DNA of 64,000 bases, from the NCBI RefSeq assembly GCF_041321155.1, contig NZ_JBGGWB010000002.1, forward strand, positions 1 to 64,000. Reading direction: 5' to 3'. The notes below the pieces were generated by a model. The model did not search any database, had not been told where the DNA came from, and saw only the letters and a list, made by a program, of their open reading frames with translations. Positions 10,038 to 20,367 of this stretch are shown in pieces; position 1 is the first letter of the stretch, and every line of letters starts with the position of its first letter. Position numbers and translations under genes: made by a program. Source of the DNA: Sphingomonas sp. IW22 (GTDB taxonomy: Bacteria; Pseudomonadota; Alphaproteobacteria; Sphingomonadales; Sphingomonadaceae).

Positions 10038-11453
10038 TTACAGTGCCCATCCTTCACGATATTGCCGGTCCAGAAACTGGTTCGCGGCAGCCACGTTGGT
10101 GATCGTTCCACTGCCCCCATCATATTCGATCGGCTGGTCTGCACGCATCGCAACCATGCCGAGCAGCATCGTTTCATTGAGAGGCACCGCAGATGAGAAG
10201 GGGGAGGAGATCGCCTCTTCCCCGCGGATTGCCCGTATCCAGTTCATTTCGTGGCCATCGCGGCCACCCTGGATCCGCGGAAGCGAAACGGGCACAGCTG
10301 CCGCGCGCGCCTCAACACCATCGCCGATCAGGACCGGCTTCTCGCCATAGGTGTCGTGCATCAGCATGCCCTTGTCACCGACATACAGCACGCCGCCATC
10401 GGGGTTCATCCGTGCGGTTGCCGGCATCGCCGCAGGCGTCGGCGGCATCAGCCCGCCGTCATACCATGTCATCGTCAGCGGACCCTGCTTGGCCCGGCCG
10501 AACTCATAGGTCGTGATGTTGGCCAGCGGATAGCTGCCCAGATCGGCTGGCGGCTTGCCGTCCCAGATGTTGTCATCGCCGCCCCACCGACTGTGCCGGG
10601 TCTCGATCCGCGTCGGCAGCCCCGGCTCAAGCGCCCAGACGGGAAAGTCGACCAGGTGAGCGCCCATGTCGCCCAAAGAGCCGATGCCGAACGGAACCCA
10701 GCCGCGCCAGTTGAAATGCGCGTAATCGGGATGGTATCCCCAGTCGACTGCCGCCGGACCCAGCCAAACGTCCCAGTCCAGGCTCGCAGGTTTCAGCATC
10801 GCAGGCGGACGCGCTTCCCCCTGGGGCCACAGCGGGCGGTTCGTCCAGGCGTGGACCTCGCTTACGCGACCGATAGCACCGCCGCGGATCAGTTCGACCA
10901 CGCGCCGGCCGTCATCGCCCGAATGGCCCTGATTGCCCATCTGGGTCACCAGCTTCGGGTTTTTCGCCGCCAGGTCGAGCAGCACCCGCCCTTCGCGAAC
11001 GGTGTAGGTCAACGGCTTTTGAACATAGACGTGGATGCCGCGCTCCATCGCCATCTTTGCCGCCACCGCGTGATGGTGGTCGGGTGTGGCGATCACGACA
11101 GCATCGATGTCCTTACGACTGTCGAACATCCGCCGATAATCGGCGAACTTCGCGGCACGATCATAGGCGGCCTTTAGCGGCTGCAACTCGGGGCGAGCCG
11201 CGCCTTTGCCATCGACAAAGGCCTTGGCGACATGAGCAAGGTCCGCATCGGCCAGTGCGACGATGTTCTGGCTCGTCAGCTTCGCCATGTTCTGCGCGCC
11301 CATGCCGCCCGCGCCGATCACCGCCACGTTGACGCGGTCGCTGGCCGCGATACGCCGCGCTGACGCTTTCATCGGCATCGCCAACAGCCCTGCAGTTGCT
11401 GCCGCGCCACCCATCCAGTGGCGACGGCTGAGGCCGGCTTTCTGTTCGATCAT
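10038..11453 (-). CDS. Gfo/Idh/MocA-family oxidoreductase with Tat signal
   Basis: A 471-aa protein with a twin-arginine leader (LSRRHWMGGAAATAGLL) followed by the NAD-binding Rossmann motif VAVIGAGGMGAQN. The EKP motif typical of the family appears as VQKPLTYTVREG. The fold usually oxidises or reduces sugars or cyclitols with NAD(P). Tat-exported members carry a tightly bound cofactor. It lies 13 bp from the VOC-protein gene and is probably co-transcribed with it. The 231-bp gap to the esterase contains only short GC-rich inverted segments. Confidence 0.87.
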   Translation of the reverse strand: MIEQKAGLSRRHWMGGAAATAGLLAMPMKASARRIAASDRVNVAVIGAGGMGAQNMAKLTSQNIVALADADLAHVAKAFVDGKGAARPELQPLKAAYDRAAKFADYRRMFDSRKDIDAVVIATPDHHHAVAAKMAMERGIHVYVQKPLTYTVREGRVLLDLAAKNPKLVTQMGNQGHSGDDGRRVVELIRGGAIGRVSEVHAWTNRPLWPQGEARPPAMLKPASLDWDVWLGPAAVDWGYHPDYAHFNWRGWVPFGIGSLGDMGAHLVDFPVWALEPGLPTRIETRHSRWGGDDNIWDGKPPADLGSYPLANITTYEFGRAKQGPLTMTWYDGGLMPPTPAAMPATARMNPDGGVLYVGDKGMLMHDTYGEKPVLIGDGVEARAAAVPVSLPRIQGGRDGHEMNWIRAIRGEEAISSPFSSAVPLNETMLLGMVAMRADQPIEYDGGSGTITNVAAANQFLDRQYREGWAL

Positions 11454-11466
11454 ACTTTGTCCCTTC

Positions 11467-12390
11467 TTACTCGGTCGGGCTTTTGGCGGTGAATGGCGAG
11501 CAGCAGGGCTCGGCCACAGGCTGGAACTCCATCAGTTCCACACGCGTCCCATCGGGATCATAGAGGTTCGCCTGCCACTTGCCGTCGCGGCCCATCTGAG
11601 GGCCATCATGGCGCGCGCTCAAGCGACCCTGAGCAGCCAGCCTGTCGACCGCCGCCTTCACGCTGACGACACCAAGCGACAGGTGATTCAACACGCCCAG
11701 GAGACGCCCGTTGACGTTCTTCTCGTCAACGGTCGATCCGGCGCCGACCATCATGTATTCGAGCCAGTCGGTTCCGTCGGGCACCTGTTGCGAGACCCAG
11801 TCGGTGGCCCCGTCCTTCATCGCGCCGTACCAATAGGGCCGAAAGCCGAGCAGCTTGCGATAAAAGGCATCCTGCGCCGCGCGATCGCGCACCACCTGTC
11901 CCACATGGATGATGCGCCCACTGACCGCGGTCGATGTGGTGCCAGCGGACGCAGGTGGTTGAACGAAATGCACCACGGTACCTTCCGGGTCGCGGGTGCC
12001 GAACCAGCGCTCACCCGTCGGGCCAACTGACAGCGCGGTCACGCTTTTCACGCCGTGGTGCAGCAGGTAGCGCCGAAGCGCATCCGCATCCGTCGTTGTA
12101 TAGGCGACATGCGCCAGCCGATTTATCCCCTGTCCCGCCGGCAACGGCAGGACCTCGACAAACTGGGTCTCGCTGAACAGGTATCGAACGCCCTGCGGAT
12201 CCTCTGGATCAGCTACCTTTCTGGCGCCAAGTACACGACCATAGAAATCGTCAGTCGCCGCAAGGTCCGTGGTGTAAATTGCGAGGTGCGACAGACCCGT
12301 GATTGCGGGTCGCTCAGCCTGTTGCCTGGCCGATGCCATGCCGGGTCCTGCGACCATAAGGGTCGCAAGCATCAGCGCTTTTCGGATCAT
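11467..12390 (-). CDS. Exported two-domain VOC-family protein
   Basis: A 307-aa protein with a signal peptide (MIRKALMLATLMVAG...ASARQ) and two vicinal-oxygen-chelate modules, one near GLSHLAIYTTDLAATDDFYGRVLG and one near GRIIHVGQVVRDRAAQDAFYRKLLG. The start is placed at the ATG preceded by GGAGAGGG; a longer frame to 12489 lacks a ribosome site. VOC proteins include glyoxalases, dioxygenases and isomerases; which applies is unknown. It is the first gene of the minus-strand run. Confidence 0.8.
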   Translation of the reverse strand: MIRKALMLATLMVAGPGMASARQQAERPAITGLSHLAIYTTDLAATDDFYGRVLGARKVADPEDPQGVRYLFSETQFVEVLPLPAGQGINRLAHVAYTTTDADALRRYLLHHGVKSVTALSVGPTGERWFGTRDPEGTVVHFVQPPASAGTTSTAVSGRIIHVGQVVRDRAAQDAFYRKLLGFRPYWYGAMKDGATDWVSQQVPDGTDWLEYMMVGAGSTVDEKNVNGRLLGVLNHLSLGVVSVKAAVDRLAAQGRLSARHDGPQMGRDGKWQANLYDPDGTRVELMEFQPVAEPCCSPFTAKSPTE

Positions 12391-12626
12391 CGGCGCCCCT
12401 CTCCTGTGTTCTGGGGCCTTACCTGACATACTGGGGCGATGGTCACAAGGCGGCTGGCAACAGCGATTTGTCGTGCAGGAACACGTCACAACCGCGTTGG
12501 CGGTGACGGTTCACGGCAACCAATCCGCGCCGGAGCCGTTGGCGCCTTCAAGTCCATACAACCACCATGACATCCATGCCCGGCGCCTGAATGCCCGCCG
12601 GGGCTTTGCGGACGCCGGAGGACAGG
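12391..12626. other. Divergent intergenic region
   Basis: 236 bp between the VOC gene (minus) and the paoA-like gene (plus). It must hold promoters for both directions. I see no copy of the 18-bp element found upstream of the nitrogen genes and no clear hairpin. Confidence 0.5.
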
Positions 12627-13123
<497 letters not shown>

Positions 13124-13127
<4 letters not shown>

Positions 13128-14104
13128 AAGCCTTCACCTATAATCGTGCCGAAGCGGTTAGCGAGGCATGCGAACGCACCCGCGACGGCGCCCGCCTGAT
13201 TGCCGGGGGCACCAACCTGCTCGACCTGATGAAGCTGGAGGTGGAGGCGCCGACCGACATTCTCGACATCAACCGGCTGTCGCTTCGCGAGATCGAGGAA
13301 CAGGATGGCGGCCTTCGCATCGGTGCGCTGGTCACGAACAGCGCCTGTGCCGCAGATGACCGGGTGCGGCGCGACTATCCGGTGCTGGCGCGCGCGATCC
13401 TGGCGGGTGCGACATTCCAGTTGCGGAACAAGGCGACCACCGGCGGCAATCTGTGCCAGCGGACGCGCTGCTATTATTTCTACAATGTCGATCAACCCTG
13501 CAACAAACGCGATCCGGGCAGCGGGTGCGGGGCACTGGGCGGCTTCAACCGCATCCATGCCATTCTTGGCGCCAGCGAGGCCTGTATAGCGACTTATCCC
13601 GGCGACATGGCCGTCGCGCTCGCGGCGCTTGATGCCAGTGTGGAAGTGACCTGCGCCGACGGTGTCGCGCGGCATATTCCGGTACGCGCCTTCCATCGCC
13701 TGCCCGGCGACACGCCCGATCGCGACAATGTGCTGGAGGCCGGTGATGTGATCACCGCCGTGGTTCTGCCCGCGCCGGTCGGCGGCACGCAGCTTTATCG
13801 CAAGGTGCGCGACCGCGCATCCTATGCCTTTGCGCTGGTGTCGATCGCCTGTGTCGTGAAGATGGACGGCGGGCGCATCGCCGATGCGTCGCTGGCCTTT
13901 GGCGGGCTGGCGCACAAGCCTTGGCACGATCCGCGCGTGAACGAACTGCTTACCGGTCGTGAGCCGTCGGACGCGCTGTTCGATGAAGCGGCGGACCTGC
14001 TGCTCGACGATGCGCAGGGCTATGGCGCCAATGACTTCAAGATTCCGATGACGCGCCGCGTGCTGAAGGCCGTGCTGCGCGAGGCGACAGGAGGCGACGC
14101 ATGA
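13124..14104 (+). CDS. PaoB/YagS-like FAD subunit
   Basis: A 326-aa FAD-binding subunit of the molybdenum hydroxylase family. [13 protein letters not shown] and [12 protein letters not shown] mark the FAD fold. The insertion [24 protein letters not shown] carries the extra cysteines that bind a 4Fe-4S cluster in E. coli PaoB. It relays electrons from the 2Fe-2S clusters to FAD. It starts within the ATGA overlap with the 2Fe-2S gene and ends overlapping the large subunit gene by 4 bp, consistent with one operon. Confidence 0.88.
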
Positions 14105-16305
14105 CCCGTTCCTACATCATGGACCAGCCCGACGAGCGTAATCGCCTGGACGCGATGGCGCAGGGTGTCATTGGCAAGCCGCTGGACCGGCCGGAGGGGC
14201 CGCTGAAAACCGCTGGCACCGCACGCTATGCCGCCGAATATCGCATGGACGATTGTGCGGAGGGCGTGCTGGTCACGGCCACCATTGCGCGCGGGGAAGT
14301 GACGCGCATCGACGACAGTTCGGTCATGGAACTGCCGGGCGTCATCGCGGTCATTTCCGACGAACGCATGACTGCCCGCGCGGCGCAGGGCGGGGCCGGG
14401 AAATCCCCGGTTCGAAAGGTGCGCGAAGTGCAATATTACGGCCAGCCCATCGCGCTGGTCGTTGCCGAAACCTTTGAACAGGCGCGCCACGCGGCCAAGC
14501 ATCTGCGCGTCGAATACCGTGAAACGCCGGACACTATCGTCGATGCCGAAGACGACCGGATCGCGTTCGAGGCGTATGAGGAGCCGACGATCCAGGGCAA
14601 TCTGGATCAGGCGATGACCGACGCGGCGCATGCCGTCGACGTGACCTATACCACCGAATGCCACAACAGTGCCCCGATGGAGCCGCATGCCAGCATTGGC
14701 GAGTGGGACGGTGAGCGACTGACGCTGCACTCCAGCCTTCAGATGCTTCGCTTCAATCGCAAGGAGCTGGCCGACGCGCTGGGCATCGACCCGGAACAGG
14801 TGCGGCTGGTTTCGCCCTATGTCGGCGGCGGTTTCGGTTCGAAGCTGGGCATCAGTCCTGAGGGCGTGGCCGCAGCGGTGGCGGCGATGACGCTGTCCCG
14901 CCCGGTGCGCGTCGTCATGCTGCGCCAGCAGGTGTTCCAGTGCGTGATGCGACGTTCCGAAACGCGGCAGCGTGTGCGGCTGGCAAGCGATGCAGACGGG
15001 CGGCTGACCGGCTTTGGCCACGAGGCATGGGTCACCAACCTGCCGGACGAGAAGTTCGCAGAGCCGGTGCTGCAGGCCAGCGAATTCCTGTATCCCGGCG
15101 AAAATCGGGTGCTGGACCTGCAACTTGGCCGCATCCACCGCGTCACCGCCGGTTCGGTGCGCGCGCCGGGTGAGGCCGTCGGCATGCAGGTGCTGGAAGC
15201 GGCGATGGACGAACTGGCCGAGGCAGGGGGCATCGACCCCGTACAGCTTCGGTTGCGGAACATCCCCGAATGCCATCCTAGCGAGGGCATCCCCTATAGC
15301 TCACGCAAGCTGGAGGAATGCCTGAAGCGCGGTGCGGAGCAGTTCGGCTGGGACACCGGCCCGCGAAAGCCGTGCCAGCGCCGGGAAGGTGAATGGTGGA
15401 TCGGCACCGGCATGGCCACCGCCACCCGCGTCCATAATCTGAACGAGGCGCATGCGCGCGTTACGTTGCGTGCAAACGGCACTGCCGAAGTGGCGAGCGA
15501 CATGACCGATATCGGCACCGGTACCTACGCGATCTTGGGCCAGATCGCCGCCGAAATGCTGGGGCTGGACCCATCGGCCGTCGATGTCCGGCTGGGCGAT
15601 ACGCGCTTCCCGCCGGGTTCTGGATCGGGCGGCAGCTGGGGCGCTGCATCCACGGGGTCGGCGGTGTTCGAGGCGTGCGAGGGTATCCGCGCGACGCTGG
15701 CCGAGCGGCTGGGCTGCGAGGACGGGGCGCTGACGCTGAAGGACGGGCGGGCCGTGACCGACAATCGCGCCGTGCCGTTCGCCGAACTGCTCGACGGGCA
15801 GGACATCGAACAGATCGGCCATTTCAAGCCCGGCAAGATCACCGATGCCGTGTCGGCGGCGATGTATGGCGCCTTCTTCACCGAAGTTGCGGTTAATGCC
15901 TATTCCGGCGAAACGCGCGTGCGCCGGTTCACAGGTGTCTTTTCGCTTGGGCGCATCCTCAACGAAAAGACCGCGACGTCGCAGTGCATGGGCGGCATGG
16001 TCTGGGGCATTGGCAGCGCCCTGACCGAAGATCTGATCTTCGATGCCCGCGACGGGCACATCGTCAACCCGGATCTGGCAGAATATCATGTCCCAGTGAA
16101 CCTGGACGTGCCGCATCTGGACGTCCTGCTGGTCGACGAACGCGACCCGGCGGGCAGCCCGCTTCAGGCCAAGGGCGTTGGGGAACTGGGCATTTGCGGC
16201 GCGGCGGGGGCGATAGCCAATGCCATTTACAACGCGTGCGGCGTGCGGGCTCGCAGCTTTCCGATCACCCCCGACAAGCTGCTGGACGGCCTGCCGCCGG
16301 TATAG
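14101..16305 (+). CDS. PaoC/YagR-like molybdopterin subunit
   Basis: A 734-aa catalytic subunit, close to the length of E. coli Pao[14 protein letters not shown] and [12 protein letters not shown] bind the molybdenum cofactor, and [13 protein letters not shown] holds the catalytic glutamate. The complex should oxidise aldehydes to acids. No PaoD/XdhC-type chaperone gene is next to it. The next gene downstream is the PQQ glucose dehydrogenase, 141 bp away. Confidence 0.88.
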   Translation: MTRSYIMDQPDERNRLDAMAQGVIGKPLDRPEGPLKTAGTARYAAEYRMDDCAEGVLVTATIARGEVTRIDDSSVMELPGVIAVISDERMTARAAQGGAGKSPVRKVREVQYYGQPIALVVAETFEQARHAAKHLRVEYRETPDTIVDAEDDRIAFEAYEEPTIQGNLDQAMTDAAHAVDVTYTTECHNSAPMEPHASIGEWDGERLTLHSSLQMLRFNRKELADALGIDPEQVRLVSPYVGGGFGSKLGISPEGVAAAVAAMTLSRPVRVVMLRQQVFQCVMRRSETRQRVRLASDADGRLTGFGHEAWVTNLPDEKFAEPVLQASEFLYPGENRVLDLQLGRIHRVTAGSVRAPGEAVGMQVLEAAMDELAEAGGIDPVQLRLRNIPECHPSEGIPYSSRKLEECLKRGAEQFGWDTGPRKPCQRREGEWWIGTGMATATRVHNLNEAHARVTLRANGTAEVASDMTDIGTGTYAILGQIAAEMLGLDPSAVDVRLGDTRFPPGSGSGGSWGAASTGSAVFEACEGIRATLAERLGCEDGALTLKDGRAVTDNRAVPFAELLDGQDIEQIGHFKPGKITDAVSAAMYGAFFTEVAVNAYSGETRVRRFTGVFSLGRILNEKTATSQCMGGMVWGIGSALTEDLIFDARDGHIVNPDLAEYHVPVNLDVPHLDVLLVDERDPAGSPLQAKGVGELGICGAAGAIANAIYNACGVRARSFPITPDKLLDGLPPV

Positions 16306-16397
16306 GCGTAGGGCGGTTCGCCGCGGTCATTTGAAAACAAGTCAGGATATCCAGGGAACTTGCACCGCCGCAGCTCTTTGTAACGAAATGTTTCCAC

Positions 16398-16428
16398 GCG
16401 GCGGCGCGTTCCCGTGACGCGCCGCCGC
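16398..16428 (+). repeat. Perfect 12-bp inverted repeat before gcd
   Basis: GCGGCGGCGCGT and ACGCGCCGCCGC are separated by 7 nt. The structure ends 6 nt before the AAGGAG ribosome site of the glucose dehydrogenase gene. It has no T-run, so it may be an mRNA 5' structure, a repressor site or a weak terminator of the pao-like operon. Confidence 0.55.
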
Positions 16429-16446
16429 ATGGCCAAGGAGCGACCG

Positions 16447-18858
16447 ATGAGCCTGACCGCCGGCACCGGGGCATCGCCCCGTCCCGAACCGCGTCGCAGC
16501 ATTCTGGCTACAATCGTGGCTACGGTGATCGCACTGATCGGGCTGGTGCTTGCCATCGGGGGCGGCTGGCTGCTCGCTGTGGGCGGATCGCCATATTATC
16601 TGCTGACGGGTGTCGCGATGATCCCGTCGGGCTGGCTGCTGTTCCGCCAGCGATTGCTGGGTGTGTGGCTGTATGCGGCAATCGTTGCAGTGACGGTCGT
16701 CTGGGCATTTTGGGAAGTGGGCGCCAATGGCTGGGCGCTGGTCCCGCGGATCGTTGCTCCGATCGTCCTGCTGATCGCGGTGCTGCTCGTCGCACCGTTG
16801 CTGACGCGCGCGGCGAACCGCTGGCGCAACGCGCTTGTCGCGGCGGGTGCAGTCGTGGTCGCCACGGGGGCGACCTTCATCGTGGTTGGACAGATTGGCC
16901 GCTCGCCCGTCCTGGCCGCCCTGCCGAACGCAGGCGGCATGATGGCCGATCCGGCGCGGATGCAGGCGGGACAGGATTGGCCCGCTTATGGCGGCTCCTA
17001 CAGCGCGCGGCGCTATTCGCCGCTGGCCCAGATCACGCCCGCCAATGTCGAACGGCTGGAGCGCGCCTGGTCCTTCCACACCGGCGACCTGCCGTCGGAT
17101 GCGGCCAAAGGCACCTATGGCGCCGAAAACACGCCGCTAAAGGTCGGCGACATGCTTTATGTCTGCACCCCGAAAAGCATGGTGATCGCCATCGATCCGG
17201 CAACCGGGCGGCAACGCTGGCGCTTCGATCCGGTGGTGCCCGACGATGCCATCCCCTATACCGCCGCTTGCCGGGGCGTCAGCTATTACGCGGTGCCCGA
17301 CGCGCCCGCGGATCAGCCCTGCGCGACGCGGATTATCTGGGGCACGCTGGACGCTCGCCTGTTCGCCATCGATGCGCGCAACGGGCGCCCGTGCGAGGAT
17401 TTCGGCACCCATGGCCGCACCGATACCAAGATCGGCATGGGCGAAACCCCGCCGGGCTATGTATCGATCACTTCGCCGCCGACGATCGTGCGCGGTGTCG
17501 TGGTCACGGGGCACCAGGTACTGGACGGACAGGATCGCTGGGCGCCGTCCGGCGTGATCCGGGGCTATGACGCAGTGACGGGCCAGCTTCGCTGGGCGTG
17601 GGACATGATGCACCCCGACTGGTCGGGCTATCCGCCCGCCGGGCAGACCTGGGCGCGGGGGACGCCCAATATGTGGACCATCGCCAGCGGGGATGAGCAG
17701 CTTGGGCTGATCTATCTGCCGATGGGCAATGCATCGGCCGACTATTACAGCAGCCTGCGCCGCCCACCTGAAAGTGAGTTCGCCACGTCGCTGGTCGCGA
17801 TCGACGTTTCGACCGGCAAGCCGCGCTGGCGCTTTCAGGCGGTGAAGAAAGATGTCTGGGATTATGATTTCGGCGCGCAGGCGACGCTGGTCGACTATCG
17901 CGGCACGCCCGCGCTGGTGCTACCCAGCAAGCAGGGCGACATCTATATCCTCGACCGCCGAACCGGGCGGCCGTTGACGCCGGTCGGTACGATCCGGGCG
18001 CCAGGTGGTGGGGTCGAGCCGCAGGAGCGCGCGCGCACCCAGATCGTGTCCAACTGGCACACGCTGCGAAAAGCCGACCTGACCGAACGCGACATGTGGG
18101 GCATGTCGCCGATCGACCAGATGATCTGTCGCATCCAGTTCCGCGAAGCGAGCTACAAGGGCTTTTTCACCCCGCCTACTGCCGATCGGCGCTCGATCGA
18201 ATATCCGGGCTATAATGGCGGCACCGACTGGGGCGGTGTCGCGGTCGATCCGCGCCGTGGGGTGATCGTCGCCAATTACAACGACATGCCCAATTATGTC
18301 CGGCTGGTGCCGCGCGCGATTGCGAACAAGCTGGGCTGGGCGCCGCGCGATCAGGCACGCGGCGACATTGGCGGGGCCGAAGGCGCGGGCGACCCACAGG
18401 CGGGCACCCCCTATGCCATCGACGTAAACGCAGGTTGGCGACTGAAATATACGGGGATGTTGTGCAAACAGCCCCCTTATGGCGGCATTCGCGCGATCAA
18501 TCTGGCGACTGGCAAGACGATCTGGGATCGCCCGTTCGGCACTGCGCGCACCAATGGCCCGTTCGGCATTCCGTCGATGCTGCCGCTGACCATCGGCACG
18601 CCCAACAATGGCGGCGCGGTCGTGACTGCCAGCGGCCTGATCTTCATTGCCGCCGCAACCGACAATCTGATCCGCGCCATCGAGCTGTCGACCGGCAAGA
18701 CGCTGTGGGAAAGCAAACTGCCCGGCGGCGGGCAGGCGACGCCCATCGTCTATGAATCCCGCGGCCGGGAATATCTGGTCATCTATGCCGGCGGCCACCA
18801 TTTCATGGAAACGCCCGTCAGTGACGAGGTGGTCGCATATGCGCTGCCCGCCCGATGA
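16447..18858 (+). CDS. gcd: PQQ-dependent membrane glucose (quinate/shikimate-type) dehydrogenase
   Basis: An 803-aa quinoprotein. The first 150 residues contain about five transmembrane helices, as in E. coli Gcd. The rest is a periplasmic beta-propeller starting DWPAYGGSYSARRYSPLAQI, with repeated tryptophan-docking blades such as GRQRWRF, GQLRWAWDMM and GKTLWESKLPGGGQATP. It oxidises a sugar or polyol in the periplasm and passes electrons to ubiquinone. The ATG is preceded by AAGGAG; a GTG at 16414 is an alternative. No pqq synthesis genes are in the window. Confidence 0.92.
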   Translation: MSLTAGTGASPRPEPRRSILATIVATVIALIGLVLAIGGGWLLAVGGSPYYLLTGVAMIPSGWLLFRQRLLGVWLYAAIVAVTVVWAFWEVGANGWALVPRIVAPIVLLIAVLLVAPLLTRAANRWRNALVAAGAVVVATGATFIVVGQIGRSPVLAALPNAGGMMADPARMQAGQDWPAYGGSYSARRYSPLAQITPANVERLERAWSFHTGDLPSDAAKGTYGAENTPLKVGDMLYVCTPKSMVIAIDPATGRQRWRFDPVVPDDAIPYTAACRGVSYYAVPDAPADQPCATRIIWGTLDARLFAIDARNGRPCEDFGTHGRTDTKIGMGETPPGYVSITSPPTIVRGVVVTGHQVLDGQDRWAPSGVIRGYDAVTGQLRWAWDMMHPDWSGYPPAGQTWARGTPNMWTIASGDEQLGLIYLPMGNASADYYSSLRRPPESEFATSLVAIDVSTGKPRWRFQAVKKDVWDYDFGAQATLVDYRGTPALVLPSKQGDIYILDRRTGRPLTPVGTIRAPGGGVEPQERARTQIVSNWHTLRKADLTERDMWGMSPIDQMICRIQFREASYKGFFTPPTADRRSIEYPGYNGGTDWGGVAVDPRRGVIVANYNDMPNYVRLVPRAIANKLGWAPRDQARGDIGGAEGAGDPQAGTPYAIDVNAGWRLKYTGMLCKQPPYGGIRAINLATGKTIWDRPFGTARTNGPFGIPSMLPLTIGTPNNGGAVVTASGLIFIAAATDNLIRAIELSTGKTLWESKLPGGGQATPIVYESRGREYLVIYAGGHHFMETPVSDEVVAYALPAR

Positions 18859-19040
18859 AGGCAGAGACTCACCGGCTTTTTGCAATCCGGGCGATCCTGT
18901 GAACGTGTGCGCTCTCGCTACTGCTTCACGGACTGGTCTCGTGCCCTAAAGCTCTTGGACATGCGGTTCATTGACGTGATCGCTGGATTTCCGACCGGGG
19001 CGGTTTCATGCTCACCCTGTATCCGAGCGAAAGAATCAGC

Positions 19041-19511
19041 ATGCAGCGTATCACCGTCTCGATCGACACGCCCCTTGCCCATGCGTTGGACGCGATGTCC
19101 GACGCGCGCGGCTATGCCAGCCGGTCGGAGGCGATGCGCGATCTGGTCCGCGAAGGACCGGCCCGCTGGCATGCAGAGGTGCCGGAAGGCGAGCATTGCG
19201 TCGCCAACCTGTCCTATATCGTCGACCGCCGCGTCCGCGCGCTGCCGCAGCGGCTGGCCGAGATGCAGCACGCGCATCACGATCTGGTCGGCGTGACCAC
19301 GACGATGCGGCTGGACCATGATCACAGTATGGAAAGCCTGATCCTGAAAGGCTCGACCGCCGCCGTCCGGGCCTTTGCGGATCAGGTGCGGGCGGAACGC
19401 GGTGTGCGCTTTGGTGCGATCAACCTGCTGCGCGTGTCCCGGTCCGACGACCATGACGGCGTCGGGACGCACCGCCATGAGGGGCACGACCATCTGTCTC
19501 CCGCGGGGTGA
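19041..19511 (+). CDS. nikR: NikR-like ribbon-helix-helix regulator with altered metal site
   Basis: A 156-aa protein with the NikR layout: N-terminal ribbon-helix-helix (MQRITVSIDTPLAHALD...RSEAMRDLVRE) and a C-terminal ACT-like metal-sensing domain. Aligned by eye to E. coli NikR, His76 is kept (H77) but the other high-affinity nickel ligands His87, His89 and Cys95 become T88, R90 and S96. A His-rich tail (DDHDG, HRHEGHDH) follows. It lies just upstream of the nickel-uptake-like operon and is the obvious candidate regulator. It may sense nickel differently or sense another metal. The start is the ATG before MQRITV. Confidence 0.85.
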   Translation: MQRITVSIDTPLAHALDAMSDARGYASRSEAMRDLVREGPARWHAEVPEGEHCVANLSYIVDRRVRALPQRLAEMQHAHHDLVGVTTTMRLDHDHSMESLILKGSTAAVRAFADQVRAERGVRFGAINLLRVSRSDDHDGVGTHRHEGHDHLSPAG

Positions 19512-19529
19512 GAGGGGCGGCCGCGCGCA

Positions 19530-20276
19530 TCAAACCCCCAGCCATTGCAGGCCGCCGGGCAGATCCTCGGCAGCGAAATCGACTTGCAGCACGCGCCGGT
19601 GGCGCGGCAGGGTCGCTGCTTCCGATGCATGCAGGATCGGGATCGCATACAGCCACACGTCGCCAGCACGCGCGGTACACGCCCTGATGCCCAGCCGACG
19701 AACCACCCCTGCCACCTTGTCCACCGGAATGCGACCAGCCAAATGTGAACCGGGTGCGATCAACAACGGGGCATTCGTGGCGGGCACATCGTCCAGGTGA
19801 ACGCGCAGTGTGACCATGCGGGTCAGCAAATCGAACGGCGGCGCCACATGCTGCATGCCGTGCTTGATCGTCCATGGCCCGAAGCCATCGACGTCAATCC
19901 GCTGCCGGACGCAAATCGTGCGATCCTGATGCCAGGCGAGCGACCAGTTGGTCCGGGCCGTCTTGTCGAACAAGATTGCGCGGACGGGGCGGCTGGCCGG
20001 ACCCAGCACTTGCGCCGCGATCGAACTGATCGAGCCATTGGCGGCCAGGAACGGGTGTAGCGTCTCAAGCCCGCTAATCCGGATACCGGCCTGATCCTCC
20101 GGCAAATCTATCAGAGCGGCTCGGAGGTCGTTCAACACATCAATGACCGCGCCGGGATAATATCGTGCGCCGTGATTCCTTACGTTGAGCGCCTCAGCCG
20201 TGTTTTGCATCCGCTGACAATGCCGCAGCGCAGTTGAATTCCGCAAGGATGCGTTGCGAAGCGGATCGACCCACAA
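19530..20276 (-). CDS. Phytanoyl-CoA dioxygenase (PhyH)-family protein
   Basis: A 248-aa Fe(II)/2-oxoglutarate-dependent oxygenase candidate. The iron-binding motif HxD appears as WHQDRT, and the distal His as LHASE before an RRVLQVDF strand that supplies the 2-oxoglutarate Arg. The substrate is unknown. Start uncertain: a second in-frame ATG at 20210 would remove 22 residues. The longer start ends only 8 bp from the 18-bp element at 20285, so the two divergent genes share a control region. Its relation to the nitrogen genes is unclear. Confidence 0.75.
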   Translation of the reverse strand: MWVDPLRNASLRNSTALRHCQRMQNTAEALNVRNHGARYYPGAVIDVLNDLRAALIDLPEDQAGIRISGLETLHPFLAANGSISSIAAQVLGPASRPVRAILFDKTARTNWSLAWHQDRTICVRQRIDVDGFGPWTIKHGMQHVAPPFDLLTRMVTLRVHLDDVPATNAPLLIAPGSHLAGRIPVDKVAGVVRRLGIRACTARAGDVWLYAIPILHASEAATLPRHRRVLQVDFAAEDLPGGLQWLGV

Positions 20277-20284
20277 ATCCCGCC

Positions 20285-20302
20285 TACGTCAAACGACGCA
20301 TA
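20285..20302 (+). promoter_or_regulatory. 18-bp operator candidate, copy 1 (hupE operon)
   Basis: TACGTCAAACGACGCATA. It lies 66 bp before the hupE start, with a GGTAAG -10-like element about 40 nt downstream of the first T. Confidence 0.7.
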
Positions 20303-20367
20303 CGGCCCGCCAGCACCCCGGCGGTAAGACACTTTGACAGGTTTTTCATACTGCCAAGGGGGTTCGG

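Noticed and set aside
18960..18978. Possible tenth operator copy before nikR (minus-strand CACGTCAATGAACCGCATG)
   Set aside because: The half-sites resemble the element but the first base differs and the spacing is one base longer. Kept out unless a matrix scan scores it.
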